A stretch of DNA of 64,000 bases from assembly GCF_001854245.1 (NCBI RefSeq), contig NZ_CP015381.1, forward strand, positions 2,763,001 through 2,827,000. Direction: 5' to 3'. The position numbers and the translations under genes were made by a program. The notes under the pieces were generated by a model. That model was not told where the DNA came from and searched no databases. It saw nothing but the letters and a program-made list of their open reading frames with translations. Source of the DNA: Desulfococcus multivorans. GTDB lineage: Bacteria > Desulfobacterota > Desulfobacteria > Desulfobacterales > Desulfococcaceae. Position 1 is the stretch's first letter. Each line of letters starts with the position of its first letter. This document shows, piece by piece, positions 52,369 through 60,559 of the stretch.

Positions 52369-52427
52369 ACGATCTTAAACGATATAGATCAAAATTCATT
52401 AGGACCGACTGGGACGGAGAGAGAATC

Positions 52428-54173
52428 ATGAAATCTTACTTTGAAAAAATGACGGACCTGGGCAGCGAATTAAAAAAAGGGCGTATCCGATGGATGACCT
52501 GGGACGGCGATGACAACACCAAAAATATTGAAGACGCCGAGGCACAAATCAACGAGGCGGTCAATCAGGTCAAGAATGCCGGTTTTCCCACTGAAAAAAT
52601 CAATGCCAGGGGAGAGATGACGGTATGGCAGCGGCTGGAGTACCTCGTGGATCCAGGGACCTGGAACCCCCTCCATACGCTTTTCAATCCCCTGGCCAAC
52701 GATGAAGGGACCACCAATGTGATAGACGGCCTGGGCAAGATCTCCGGCAAATGGGCGGTGATCATCGGGTTTGACAACAAGGTCATGGCCGGGGCCTGGC
52801 TGCCAGGGCAGTCGGAAAATATCCTGCGGGCCACCGATTTGAGCAAGCGATTGAACATCCCGCTGGTCTGGCTGGTCAATTGCAGCGGCGCAAAACTCCC
52901 CGAGCAGGAAAAATTTTACGCCAACCGCCGCGGGGCCGGCACGCCGTTTTTCAGACACGCCGAACTGGCGCAGCTCGGCGTGCCGGTGCTGGCCGGAATC
53001 TACGGAACCAACCCCGCAGGCGGTGGATATCAGGGCATCAGCCCCGCGGTTCTTTTCGCCCACAAAAACTGCAACATCGCGGTAGGGGGCGCCGGCATCG
53101 TAAGCGGAATGGCCCCCAAGGGGTATTTTGACCAGGAGACGGCCGAAATCCTGATCGAAAAGACAAAACAATTCAAATCCAAGCCGCCGGGATCCGTAAA
53201 GATCCATTACGACGAAACCGGCTTTTTTCGATATGTGTACGAAGAAGAGCAGGGAGTTCTGGACGGCCTCAAGGCCTATATGAAGGAGATGCCCGCCTAT
53301 CATCCGAGATTTTATCGCGTTGCTGAGCCCAAAGACCCCAGGTTTTCAGTGGAGGAGCTGTACCGGCTGCTGCCCCTTGAACCTAAAAAAGTCTATGATT
53401 TTGATGAGATCCTCGCACGCCTGGTGGACGGCAGCGAGCACATGGAGTTTCGCCCCGGCTATGGCCCGGAGATCTACACCGGCCTGTGTAAAATAGACGG
53501 CTTTCTCGTCGGATGCATCGGAAACCGGCAGGGGTATCTGGGCAAAGAGTATCCCGAATATGCCGACTATCCGGGCATCGGTGGAAAACTCTACCGCCAG
53601 GGCCTCATCAAGATGAACGAATTCGTGACCTTGTGCGGACGGGATCGGGTCCCCGTCATCTGGTTTCAGGATACCAGCGGTATCGACGTGGGAGACCTGG
53701 CCGAAAAAGCGGAACTACTCGGACTGGGACAGTCCCTGATCTATTCCATTCAACAGACGGATGTTCCGATGATGCTCGTCGTTCTGAGAAAGGGATCCGC
53801 GGCGGCCCACTACGTGATGGGAGGCCCGACGGCCAACCGGCACAATGCCTTTACCCTGGGAACCGTAGCCACCGAGATATCCGTCATGCACGGCGAAACT
53901 GCGGCCGTTGCCACTTACGCGCGCCGACTGGTGAAGGAAAAAGAGGCGGGAAGGCCCCTGGATCCGGTCATCGAGAGCATGAACCAGATGGCCCGGGAGT
54001 ATCACGAGAAATCCCGCCCGATCTTCTGTGCTAAAACCGGTCTCGTGGACGAGATCGTCGCCATGAAGGACCTTCGAAATTATCTGGTGGCCTTTACGGG
54101 TGCGGCCTATCAGAATCCAAAATCGATCTGTCCACACCATCAGATGATCCTTCCGCGGAGCATCAAGGGTTAG
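52428..54173 (+). CDS. gcdA: glutaconyl-CoA decarboxylase alpha subunit (carboxyltransferase)
   Basis: A 581-residue protein with two crotonase-fold carboxyltransferase domains. It resembles GcdA of Acidaminococcus (587 residues) in length and in the motifs VNCSGAKLPEQEKFYANRRG, GIYGTNPAGGGYQGISPAVL, NIAVGGAGIVSGMAPKGYFD and FQDTSGIDVGDLAEKAEL. It transfers the carboxyl group of glutaconyl-CoA to biotin, giving crotonyl-CoA. The N-terminal 110 residues are the usual alpha-subunit extension. It is the direct consumer of the product of the gdh gene four genes upstream. A hairpin follows the stop. Confidence 0.94.
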   Translation: MKSYFEKMTDLGSELKKGRIRWMTWDGDDNTKNIEDAEAQINEAVNQVKNAGFPTEKINARGEMTVWQRLEYLVDPGTWNPLHTLFNPLANDEGTTNVIDGLGKISGKWAVIIGFDNKVMAGAWLPGQSENILRATDLSKRLNIPLVWLVNCSGAKLPEQEKFYANRRGAGTPFFRHAELAQLGVPVLAGIYGTNPAGGGYQGISPAVLFAHKNCNIAVGGAGIVSGMAPKGYFDQETAEILIEKTKQFKSKPPGSVKIHYDETGFFRYVYEEEQGVLDGLKAYMKEMPAYHPRFYRVAEPKDPRFSVEELYRLLPLEPKKVYDFDEILARLVDGSEHMEFRPGYGPEIYTGLCKIDGFLVGCIGNRQGYLGKEYPEYADYPGIGGKLYRQGLIKMNEFVTLCGRDRVPVIWFQDTSGIDVGDLAEKAELLGLGQSLIYSIQQTDVPMMLVVLRKGSAAAHYVMGGPTANRHNAFTLGTVATEISVMHGETAAVATYARRLVKEKEAGRPLDPVIESMNQMAREYHEKSRPIFCAKTGLVDEIVAMKDLRNYLVAFTGAAYQNPKSICPHHQMILPRSIKG

Positions 54174-54184
54174 CCGCGAATCGA

Positions 54185-54207
54185 GGTGCAGTCTTCCGGA
54201 CTGCACC
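54185..54207 (+). terminator. hairpin after gcdA
   Basis: GGTGCAGTC and GACTGCACC form a perfect 9-bp stem with a 5-base loop, 12 bases after the gcdA stop. There is no T-run. It may reduce transcription into the dodecin gene. Confidence 0.5.
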
Positions 54208-54300
54208 GATACCCCCAAATGCATTGCCTGAAGCAGGCAGATGAACCGTCAGAGGTTCCGGATCGTGCATCGGGAAACCGACTTAAAACGGAGGAAAAAC

Positions 54301-54516
54301 ATGAGTGACAGTGTCTATAAAATCATCGAACTGGTGGGAACAAGTACCGTTTCGTGGGAAGACGCCGCTAAAAACGCCGTCGAGACCAGCAGTGAGCGTC
54401 TTGTTGACCTGAGAATCGCCGAGATCTCAAAACTCGATATGAAACTCGAAAACGGTAAGGTTACCGCCTACAGGGCTCGCGTGAAACTTTCGTTCAAGTA
54501 CGGCACCGGAAAGTAA
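54301..54516 (+). CDS. dodecin family flavin-binding protein
   Basis: A 71-residue protein starting at 54301 with GGAGGAAAAAC upstream. It has the complete dodecin pattern: VYKIIELVGTSTVSWEDAAK with the flavin-stacking Trp19, then RIAEISKLDMKLENGK and AYRARVKLSFKYG. Twelve subunits form a hollow sphere that stores riboflavin, FMN or FAD. The position behind an operon with an FAD-dependent dehydrogenase is suggestive of flavin buffering during growth on aromatics, though dodecins occur in many contexts. Confidence 0.93.
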   Translation: MSDSVYKIIELVGTSTVSWEDAAKNAVETSSERLVDLRIAEISKLDMKLENGKVTAYRARVKLSFKYGTGK

Positions 54517-54533
54517 CCTTTCAGGTTATGATT

Positions 54534-54588
54534 CAACTTTCGACTTTCATGACGATAACCGACACCGACATATGAAACTCGAAAGTTG
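54534..54588. repeat. palindromic intergenic element, copy C (shortened)
   Basis: The left arm CAACTTTCGACTTTCATG (54534-54551) is identical to that of copies A and B. The right arm ATGAAACTCGAAAGTTG (54572-54588) has one change. The loop is only about 20 bases. A decayed further arm (ATGTTTCGACTTTTG) follows near 54601. Confidence 0.75.
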
Positions 54589-54715
54589 AGGTTATGATTT
54601 ATGTTTCGACTTTTGTAATGACAAACGGATGACGGCGTCTGGAGGCCAACGACTGAAGCGGGATAGCGCCTTGCTTGTCACATTAAAACCGACATCAATT
54701 CGAAAAGGAGAAAAA

Positions 54716-55267
54716 ATGGAGAAATCTCGATTAGGAAACCCCAACATATTTGCCCTGGGCGCCTTTGGCTTTTCTCTGGCGATGCTGGGAGTAGAACTGA
54801 CCATCGACCACGCCGCGGCAGGGGCAACCATGTACGCCGTGTTTTTCGCGGGCCTTTTGGAGTTTATTGCCGGCATGTGGCTGATCGCCAAAGGGGAAAG
54901 CTATCTCGCCAGCATCGTAGCGCTGTTTGGCGGCTGGCTTCTTGGCTTTTTTCTCCTCAATACCCAGGGCAAGGTTCTGGGTCTGGCAAATCCCGCAGGC
55001 AACGCATGGTATATGTTTGCCCTCCTGGTGCCGATCGCTTTTCTGGCCATTCCAGCCGTCAAGATGGGAAGAACGAAACTCATTTGCGCATTTGTCGCGC
55101 TCTTCGCACTTGTTCTCGCGTTAGGGCTGGGCTTTCTCCTGGGACCTGCCGCCGTCGGCAAACCTTATATGGTCATCGCGGGATGGTGCGCCTTTATATC
55201 CATGTTTTTTATCTGGTGGCTCATGTATGACAACATCATGGAGCTCATGCACCCACACGAAGGATAA
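54716..55267 (+). CDS. GPR1/FUN34/YaaH-like membrane protein, paralogue 3
   Basis: A 183-residue membrane protein with six hydrophobic segments, started at the ATG at 54716 after AAAAGGAG. The frame extends 29 codons upstream into the palindromic repeat region. GNPNIFALGAFGFSLAMLGV corresponds to the family signature, and FAGLLEFIAGMWLIAKGESY to the second-helix region. It is more distant from the paralogues at 6366 and 11260 than they are from each other. As the last gene of the benzoate region it could move acetate, the excess product of benzoate breakdown, or benzoate itself. This is inference. Confidence 0.72.
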   Translation: MEKSRLGNPNIFALGAFGFSLAMLGVELTIDHAAAGATMYAVFFAGLLEFIAGMWLIAKGESYLASIVALFGGWLLGFFLLNTQGKVLGLANPAGNAWYMFALLVPIAFLAIPAVKMGRTKLICAFVALFALVLALGLGFLLGPAAVGKPYMVIAGWCAFISMFFIWWLMYDNIMELMHPHEG

Positions 55268-55373
55268 GGCATCCCGCAGATCACCGTTGAGCGGTGAAAC
55301 CGTCATGGAGATTTCGGGAAAGCAGGGATGCACCCATGACGACACCCCATGACGACAAATGATGAGCAGTCTT

Positions 55374-55416
55374 AAAAAGGTCCGGAGGGAATCATATGCG
55401 CTCACCCCTCCGGACC
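55374..55416 (-). terminator. terminator of the plsB-murU/amgK operon
   Basis: GGTCCGGAGGG (55379-55389) and CCCTCCGGACC (55406-55416) form a perfect 11-bp stem. On the minus strand it is followed by TTTTT (55378-55374). The stop codon of the fusion gene lies at the edge of the stem. Confidence 0.8.
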
Positions 55417-57147
55417 GCTGTTTCGGCGACTTAAAATCTCTCTTTCCCTCCCGCCTCGCGGCTCACCGTCCATCCGGCGTTTCAAGTCAAGCGCCAGAGC
55501 GGAAAGCTCCGGAAACTCCCCGACACCGCCTTTTGTCAGATTCTGCCAGAGCGTCTGAATCGCTCTGGGAATATAGGGTTCGAAACCCTTCTTCCTTTTG
55601 ACGCGGGTCAAAAAACCGAACGCGCCCAGCATCTGGAGATTCCGGGCAATACAACAATGGCGGTAGCCGGTTACGAAATCCCTGCGATCGATTCCGATCA
55701 TTCCTTCCAGCCGGTCGGCGCATTCGGCCATCAGCCGCTCCTGAAGCGCCTCGGGCAGCGCCACGTAAGGATCGATTAAAAGAGCGGCGAGATCGTACTG
55801 GATGGGACCGAAACGCCCCCCCTGAAAATCGATGAAGTGCGGTCCCCTGTCGGTCATCATAATATTCCGGGACTGCATGTCACGGTGCATGAAAGCCGTG
55901 ACACCGTAATTCAAAGCCCCTTCCGCAATCCGTTCGAAATCGTCCCGGAAGGCGTCGCCGGAAAGCGACATGGCGAGATATCCCCGCAGAAATGCATCTC
56001 TGAAATAACCGCACTCGGCCTTCAGAATCATCTCCCGATCATATCGCTCGGTCTGCCATGTCCAACGGGGATCGAACCCCTCTTTTCCCTCAAGCCACAA
56101 GGAAATCAGGCGATCGATCACCTGTCGGTAAAGATCGGCGACGACGGACGTGTCGGCAGCCTCCAGGACCGCATCCTGAAGATGGCGGTCTCCCAGGTCT
56201 TCCAGCAGCACCAGACCGGAAAACCGGTCGGCAAGCTGGATGCGGGGCACGGCGACGCCTTTTCCGTGGAGGTGACGGCCGATGTCCTCGAACGCCCCGG
56301 CTTCCCCCTGGGCCGACCCGACATGGATGCCGTGATCCGCGAGAATCATTGATCGCCCCCCTGAAACGAGACGATACCACCGCCGATCGGATCCGTCGCC
56401 CGAAAGAGGGTGTCTTCTGACCGTATCACGCCCGCGTTTTTCAAATCCGAACACCTTCTCCGCCATTACCTCGATACAAGCCTCACGATACCGTTCCGGG
56501 GTTCCGAGATCGGACCACCGCGCCTCCGATGCCACCAGCCCAAGGATCGATTTATCCGCCGACAAAAGACGGCGATAGGCGTCGATGCTGCTGGAAAAAC
56601 CCTTCGGAATATAATCGATCACCTCCGGGTTCAGCACCTGAATGCCGCTGAATGTGAGTCGCCTTCCCGGCATTGCCCCGGCTTCAGATTCGTCAAAGCC
56701 CGTTATCCGCCCTTCCGTCGACAACATCACGGTGTTAAAGGCGGGATCGTCATAAAGTACGAGGGTTGCCGGATCTTTTGCGGCAAGATGGCGTCGGTAG
56801 ACCTCACCAAAATCGATGTCCGTCAGAATGTCGCTGTTGACTACCATAAAAGGGCGGCGATCCCAGAAATCGGCGACGTTCCGGATAGCCCCTCCCGTTC
56901 CGAGGATTTGAGGCTCGAAACGGGTCGTGACGGGAATGGGAAATCGCCTCTCGGAAATAAACGCCGCGATCTTTTCGTGCAGATGATGGGTGTTGACGAC
57001 GACCGCTTCACATCCGGCTGCGGCAAGTCGTCGGATCAGAATCTCGATCAGCGGTTCGCCCGCCACCGTGAAAAGCGGTTTAGGGACCGTCCGGGTATAC
57101 GGCAGAAGACGGGTTCCATATCCCGCGGCAAGCACCAGGGCCTTCAT
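55402..57147 (-). CDS. nucleotidyltransferase-sugar kinase fusion (MurU-AmgK type)
   Basis: A 581-residue protein with two domains. Residues 1-235 are a sugar-1-phosphate nucleotidyltransferase (ALVLAAGYGTRLLPYTRTVP, KPL, LGTGGAIRN, VVNSDILTDIDF, RWSDLGTPERYREA). From about residue 250 there is an aminoglycoside-phosphotransferase-fold kinase (VLLEDLGDRHLQDAV, the catalytic FMHRDMQSRNIMM and the metal-binding HFIDFQGGRFGPIQYDLA). In pseudomonads separate AmgK and MurU proteins turn MurNAc into MurNAc-1-phosphate and UDP-MurNAc for wall recycling. Here both activities seem joined. A NamZ-type muramidase gene lies 3.4 kb away. The start overlaps the plsB stop by four bases. Confidence 0.82.
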   Translation of the reverse strand: MKALVLAAGYGTRLLPYTRTVPKPLFTVAGEPLIEILIRRLAAAGCEAVVVNTHHLHEKIAAFISERRFPIPVTTRFEPQILGTGGAIRNVADFWDRRPFMVVNSDILTDIDFGEVYRRHLAAKDPATLVLYDDPAFNTVMLSTEGRITGFDESEAGAMPGRRLTFSGIQVLNPEVIDYIPKGFSSSIDAYRRLLSADKSILGLVASEARWSDLGTPERYREACIEVMAEKVFGFEKRGRDTVRRHPLSGDGSDRRWYRLVSGGRSMILADHGIHVGSAQGEAGAFEDIGRHLHGKGVAVPRIQLADRFSGLVLLEDLGDRHLQDAVLEAADTSVVADLYRQVIDRLISLWLEGKEGFDPRWTWQTERYDREMILKAECGYFRDAFLRGYLAMSLSGDAFRDDFERIAEGALNYGVTAFMHRDMQSRNIMMTDRGPHFIDFQGGRFGPIQYDLAALLIDPYVALPEALQERLMAECADRLEGMIGIDRRDFVTGYRHCCIARNLQMLGAFGFLTRVKRKKGFEPYIPRAIQTLWQNLTKGGVGEFPELSALALDLKRRMDGEPRGGREREILSRRNSGPEG

Positions 57148-59783
57148 GAATGCAGAAGATCCATGTATCGTCGAATCCGGTTCATGTAAAACCCGATAGG
57201 CTCTTCGTCTTCAGCACCCCGGATGCCGTGAGCCACAAAATAGTCGACGGCGTTCTTGAAATTGATGATGGAAATTGCCTCCGGATGTTCGATTTCCTTC
57301 TTTTTGTACAGGCGGTTGGCCATGGACTGCGCCTTCTTGATCCGATCCTTGGCCTCGATGAAATTTTTAGGATACCGGGCGAAAAAGTTCAGGGTGACCC
57401 AGTAGGACTCGAAATAAGTCGTCAGGAAGGCTGAGAACAGCTTCAGCTTCCGGAATCCCGCGGACGTGAGGTTATAGGTGTCGGGCAGGGTGGGATGAGG
57501 GCTCAAAATCGCATCGTCGATGAACGCCTTGATGTTCTTGTGAACAAAGAACTCGGGGGTCTTGTCCGCGTCGTGAGAAAACTCGTTGATAAAAAATTCC
57601 TGGAGAAACCGATACCCGGCATAAATGTCAGAGCCGGAAAATTGAAAGGCGTCCTTTTCGAGAATACTGAGGGCGGTGTAGGCCGCCGGAATGAAGGCGT
57701 TCACACAATTGTTCTTGTAGTACTCGAGGGCCGGACGCTTGGACACGTTGATGGAAAACCCCTTTTCTTCCGGGGCGGTGTCCTTGTCCTCCGACAGGGG
57801 TTCGATGAATTTCCGCTGGATGTAGGCATCGATGACATAATCGAAGGCATGTGTGGGATCCATCAGAAGCGTGTCGGCCAGGCTCGCCTTCTGGGCCATG
57901 AGGTAGTTTATGTAGGTCTGGACGTCGTCCATGAGGTGGTTCAGGCTGAATCGCTGTCGCCCTCCGTTGAGGATGGCCCCGGCCACCACCGCATGAGGGG
58001 TGATGACCGACACCTTGTCTATGGAATTGACCAGCTGGTATCCCAACTGCCGGCAAAACCGATTCTGTTCCTTGACGGTCATATCCTGAATCGTGGTTCC
58101 CTGGCGAGCGAGCAGATCGGTAAGTGAAATGCCGTCGTGAAAACGAATGTAGATTCGGCCGTAGCGCCGTTTGAGAAATTTTCTGGCCTTGACCACCTGA
58201 AGCAGGCTCTCGGGTTTCTTCTCTCCGCCTTCGAGTTCATGAAGATAGGCACTCTCTTCGAGAACCCGGTCATATCCAACGAAAACGGGTACGAAAATCA
58301 AGTCCTCGTTGGCGCCTTCACGGAATGCACTCAACAGAATGGAAAGAAGCCCCAGTTTGGGCTGAAGAAGTTTTCCCGTCCGGCTTCTGCCGCCTTCGAT
58401 GAAGAACTCGATATTGAACCCTTCTTCGAGAATTTTGTAGACATATTCTGAAAAAACCTTTGAATAGAGTACCGCCCCCTTAAAGGTCCTTCGGATGAAA
58501 AATGCGCCGCCGCTGCGAAAAATCGGCCCCAGGGGCCAGAAGGAAAGGTTCTTTCCGGCAGCAATGTGAGGACACGGCATGTCGTTCTGGAAAAGAATAT
58601 AGGAAAGAATCAGATAGTCGATGTGGCTCTTGTGGCAAGGCACCAGAACGAGCGGCCCCCGTCGGGACATGGCCTTGATGCGGTTGAGCACCTCCGTATT
58701 GACGGAAACCCCTTCAAACATGCCGTTGATCAGCCATTTGACGCCCATGGCGGATATCCGGATCATGTTGATGTTGTATTTGGCGGCAATTTCGTCGATA
58801 TATCCGTCCGCTTCCTTGTACACTTTATAAAGCGGTATTTTCCGGTTTTCGGCATAATGCTCCATGTACGCTCGAAGCCGGTCGTTTGTAAGGATATTCT
58901 CCTTTAATTCCTCGAGGGATTTCAATACCGGTCCCGTGATGCTCTGTCGATGCCGGTTGATCTGAATCAACAGCCTCTGTCTGAGAGCGAGGGCCTGTTT
59001 TCCCGGGCTTAGATCCCTGTTCTCCGGAAGCGCCATAAATTCTTTGAGATTGACGGGCTCGGATATCTCGAGAAAAATGCTTTCCGGCTTCTTCAACATC
59101 GCGAAGATCCGACGGATTCTCCCGGGATTCTCCTCAGAGCCGAACAGCATGTCCATGAAACTCGGAGTTGATCGAAGAGGCTTTTTCCCAAAGAAGAGGA
59201 GCTGCGGGACAATGAAGACCGGCCGGTCCAGCGTCGCCTGCATCTCGATAAGATACCGGAGGGGATCGGGATTGGATTTGACGAAACGAAGATAAAACCC
59301 CCCCTTCTCCACCAGGGCCAGTAAACCCGATCGGCCGCCGGCCAGCTCGCGTCGGATGTATCCGCTGTCATACGGGTTCTGAAGCGCCAGTTTCTGAAAG
59401 AAGTACCGGGTATGGGCCAGAAAAATCCGAACGCTGCGGGAGACGGGCTGCAACAGAAAAAAACGATAATCGAAGCCGATTTCCGGAACCGGGAGGTTTT
59501 CCTTCGTGTAACGGGTATGGTAAAAAAGATAATCGAAATAACTCTTGTATTTGTGGGCGTAGATGACGATGGCATCCTGAGGAATCTTCCTGATGACGCT
59601 GATCTGAGACTCGTCCACGCGGATACCTGAAAAAATGATCTCGAACAGGGCCTTTAAACAGCCGCTTTTGCGCTTGGGGAAAAAACAACGGTAGTGATCG
59701 GATGTTCCCTTCAAGACCCGATCGATCCAACCGTCTCCCCCGGCCTTTATTCGCCGGATACGAGATTTGACCAATTTGAACAT
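57144..59783 (-). CDS. plsB: glycerol-3-phosphate acyltransferase (PlsB family)
   Basis: An 879-residue protein of the PlsB type, longer than the E. coli enzyme (about 807). The acyltransferase blocks are in order: LVLVPCHKSHIDYLILSYIL with the HX4D catalytic motif near residue 380, GAFFIRRTFKG, EFFIEGGRSRTGKLLQPKLG and LIFVPVFVGYDRV. It acylates sn-glycerol-3-phosphate at position 1, the first step of phospholipid synthesis, at the inner membrane. The N-terminal 300 residues contain a second, degenerate acyltransferase-like region (VIYAHKYKSYFDYLFYHTRY). The fusion gene downstream is translationally coupled, linking lipid and cell-wall precursors in one transcript. Confidence 0.92.
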   Translation of the reverse strand: MFKLVKSRIRRIKAGGDGWIDRVLKGTSDHYRCFFPKRKSGCLKALFEIIFSGIRVDESQISVIRKIPQDAIVIYAHKYKSYFDYLFYHTRYTKENLPVPEIGFDYRFFLLQPVSRSVRIFLAHTRYFFQKLALQNPYDSGYIRRELAGGRSGLLALVEKGGFYLRFVKSNPDPLRYLIEMQATLDRPVFIVPQLLFFGKKPLRSTPSFMDMLFGSEENPGRIRRIFAMLKKPESIFLEISEPVNLKEFMALPENRDLSPGKQALALRQRLLIQINRHRQSITGPVLKSLEELKENILTNDRLRAYMEHYAENRKIPLYKVYKEADGYIDEIAAKYNINMIRISAMGVKWLINGMFEGVSVNTEVLNRIKAMSRRGPLVLVPCHKSHIDYLILSYILFQNDMPCPHIAAGKNLSFWPLGPIFRSGGAFFIRRTFKGAVLYSKVFSEYVYKILEEGFNIEFFIEGGRSRTGKLLQPKLGLLSILLSAFREGANEDLIFVPVFVGYDRVLEESAYLHELEGGEKKPESLLQVVKARKFLKRRYGRIYIRFHDGISLTDLLARQGTTIQDMTVKEQNRFCRQLGYQLVNSIDKVSVITPHAVVAGAILNGGRQRFSLNHLMDDVQTYINYLMAQKASLADTLLMDPTHAFDYVIDAYIQRKFIEPLSEDKDTAPEEKGFSINVSKRPALEYYKNNCVNAFIPAAYTALSILEKDAFQFSGSDIYAGYRFLQEFFINEFSHDADKTPEFFVHKNIKAFIDDAILSPHPTLPDTYNLTSAGFRKLKLFSAFLTTYFESYWVTLNFFARYPKNFIEAKDRIKKAQSMANRLYKKKEIEHPEAISIINFKNAVDYFVAHGIRGAEDEEPIGFYMNRIRRYMDLLHS

Positions 59784-60156
59784 GGCTTATCATCCGTCGG
59801 TGTAAGTTTATGAAAATTTTAAGAGTCTAACAGAATCGTATTGGATTTGCAATATTTTATTTTATGAATGGCGCAATAAACTTAAGTGTTTTTAGGTAAT
59901 TGCAGCATAGCGTACACTCGGACACGAATAAAAGGCCCACGGTATCAATTTAAACTTGCGTTACCTAATCCGTTGTGATATTTCGGAAACGTTTAAATCA
60001 TTTGGCCAATTTGGGCCCTCCCGGATCCGATGGGTATCCTCTGCAAATCTGGAAATTTAGGCAGGGTCCACCCCGTGTCCCAATAAGTGCTGAATAGGTA
60101 AATGAGTATACGTATTGTCGAACTCAATTCTATCTAAGTAAGGAGGATGATTTTTT
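59784..60156. other. AT-rich divergent intergenic region
   Basis: No gene lies in these 370 bases between plsB (minus) and the small membrane protein gene (plus). AT-rich stretches near 59850-59890 could hold the plsB promoter. GGGCCCTCCCGGATCC (60015-60030) is a GC-rich island without a clear partner. I see no RNA structure I can name. Confidence 0.4.
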
Positions 60157-60432
60157 ATGAAAACGTTGATTGGTGGAGCGGTCGCTGCAGTCTTGGGTAT
60201 CATTGGCCTCGCGGTTTGGTTTCCGGCTTTCCTTCAGCTTCTTGCCGGCTCCATCCCGATTATGCTTCTGTTGGGCGGCGGGTTGGCCCTGTACCTCGGT
60301 TTTGACGAACTGAAGGATTCCTGGAAAAAAGAAAAAGAAGACGTCAAGGAAGGCGACGTTGACGATCCGGAAAAATACAAACAGGAAATCAACGATCTGA
60401 AAAAAGAGATCGAATCCCTTAAAAAAGCATAA
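60157..60432 (+). CDS. small membrane protein with C-terminal coiled coil
   Basis: A 91-residue protein. Two hydrophobic segments (AAVLGIIGLAVWFPAFLQLL and IPIMLLLGGGLALYLGF) cover the first 50 residues. The rest is highly charged and heptad-like (EINDLKKEIESLKKA). AAGGAGG lies before the ATG and a strong terminator follows, so it is a single-gene unit and surely expressed. I do not recognise the family. Topology suggests a membrane anchor with a cytoplasmic helix that could scaffold a partner. Confidence 0.8.
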   Translation: MKTLIGGAVAAVLGIIGLAVWFPAFLQLLAGSIPIMLLLGGGLALYLGFDELKDSWKKEKEDVKEGDVDDPEKYKQEINDLKKEIESLKKA

Positions 60433-60484
60433 ATTTCGCCACAAAACATAATCATAACCAAAACATAATCATAATATAGATCAA

Positions 60485-60518
60485 GCCCTCGGAGCAGTAT
60501 TCACCGAGGGCTTTTTTT
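60485..60518 (+). terminator. Rho-independent terminator
   Basis: GCCCTCGG and CCGAGGGC form a perfect stem with an 11-base loop, followed by seven T. It ends the small membrane protein transcript and may also serve the converging NamZ gene. Confidence 0.9.
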
Positions 60519-60559
60519 GGCTCTCCCGCATAGGGCTGATCCGGTATGCACCCTCGTTT

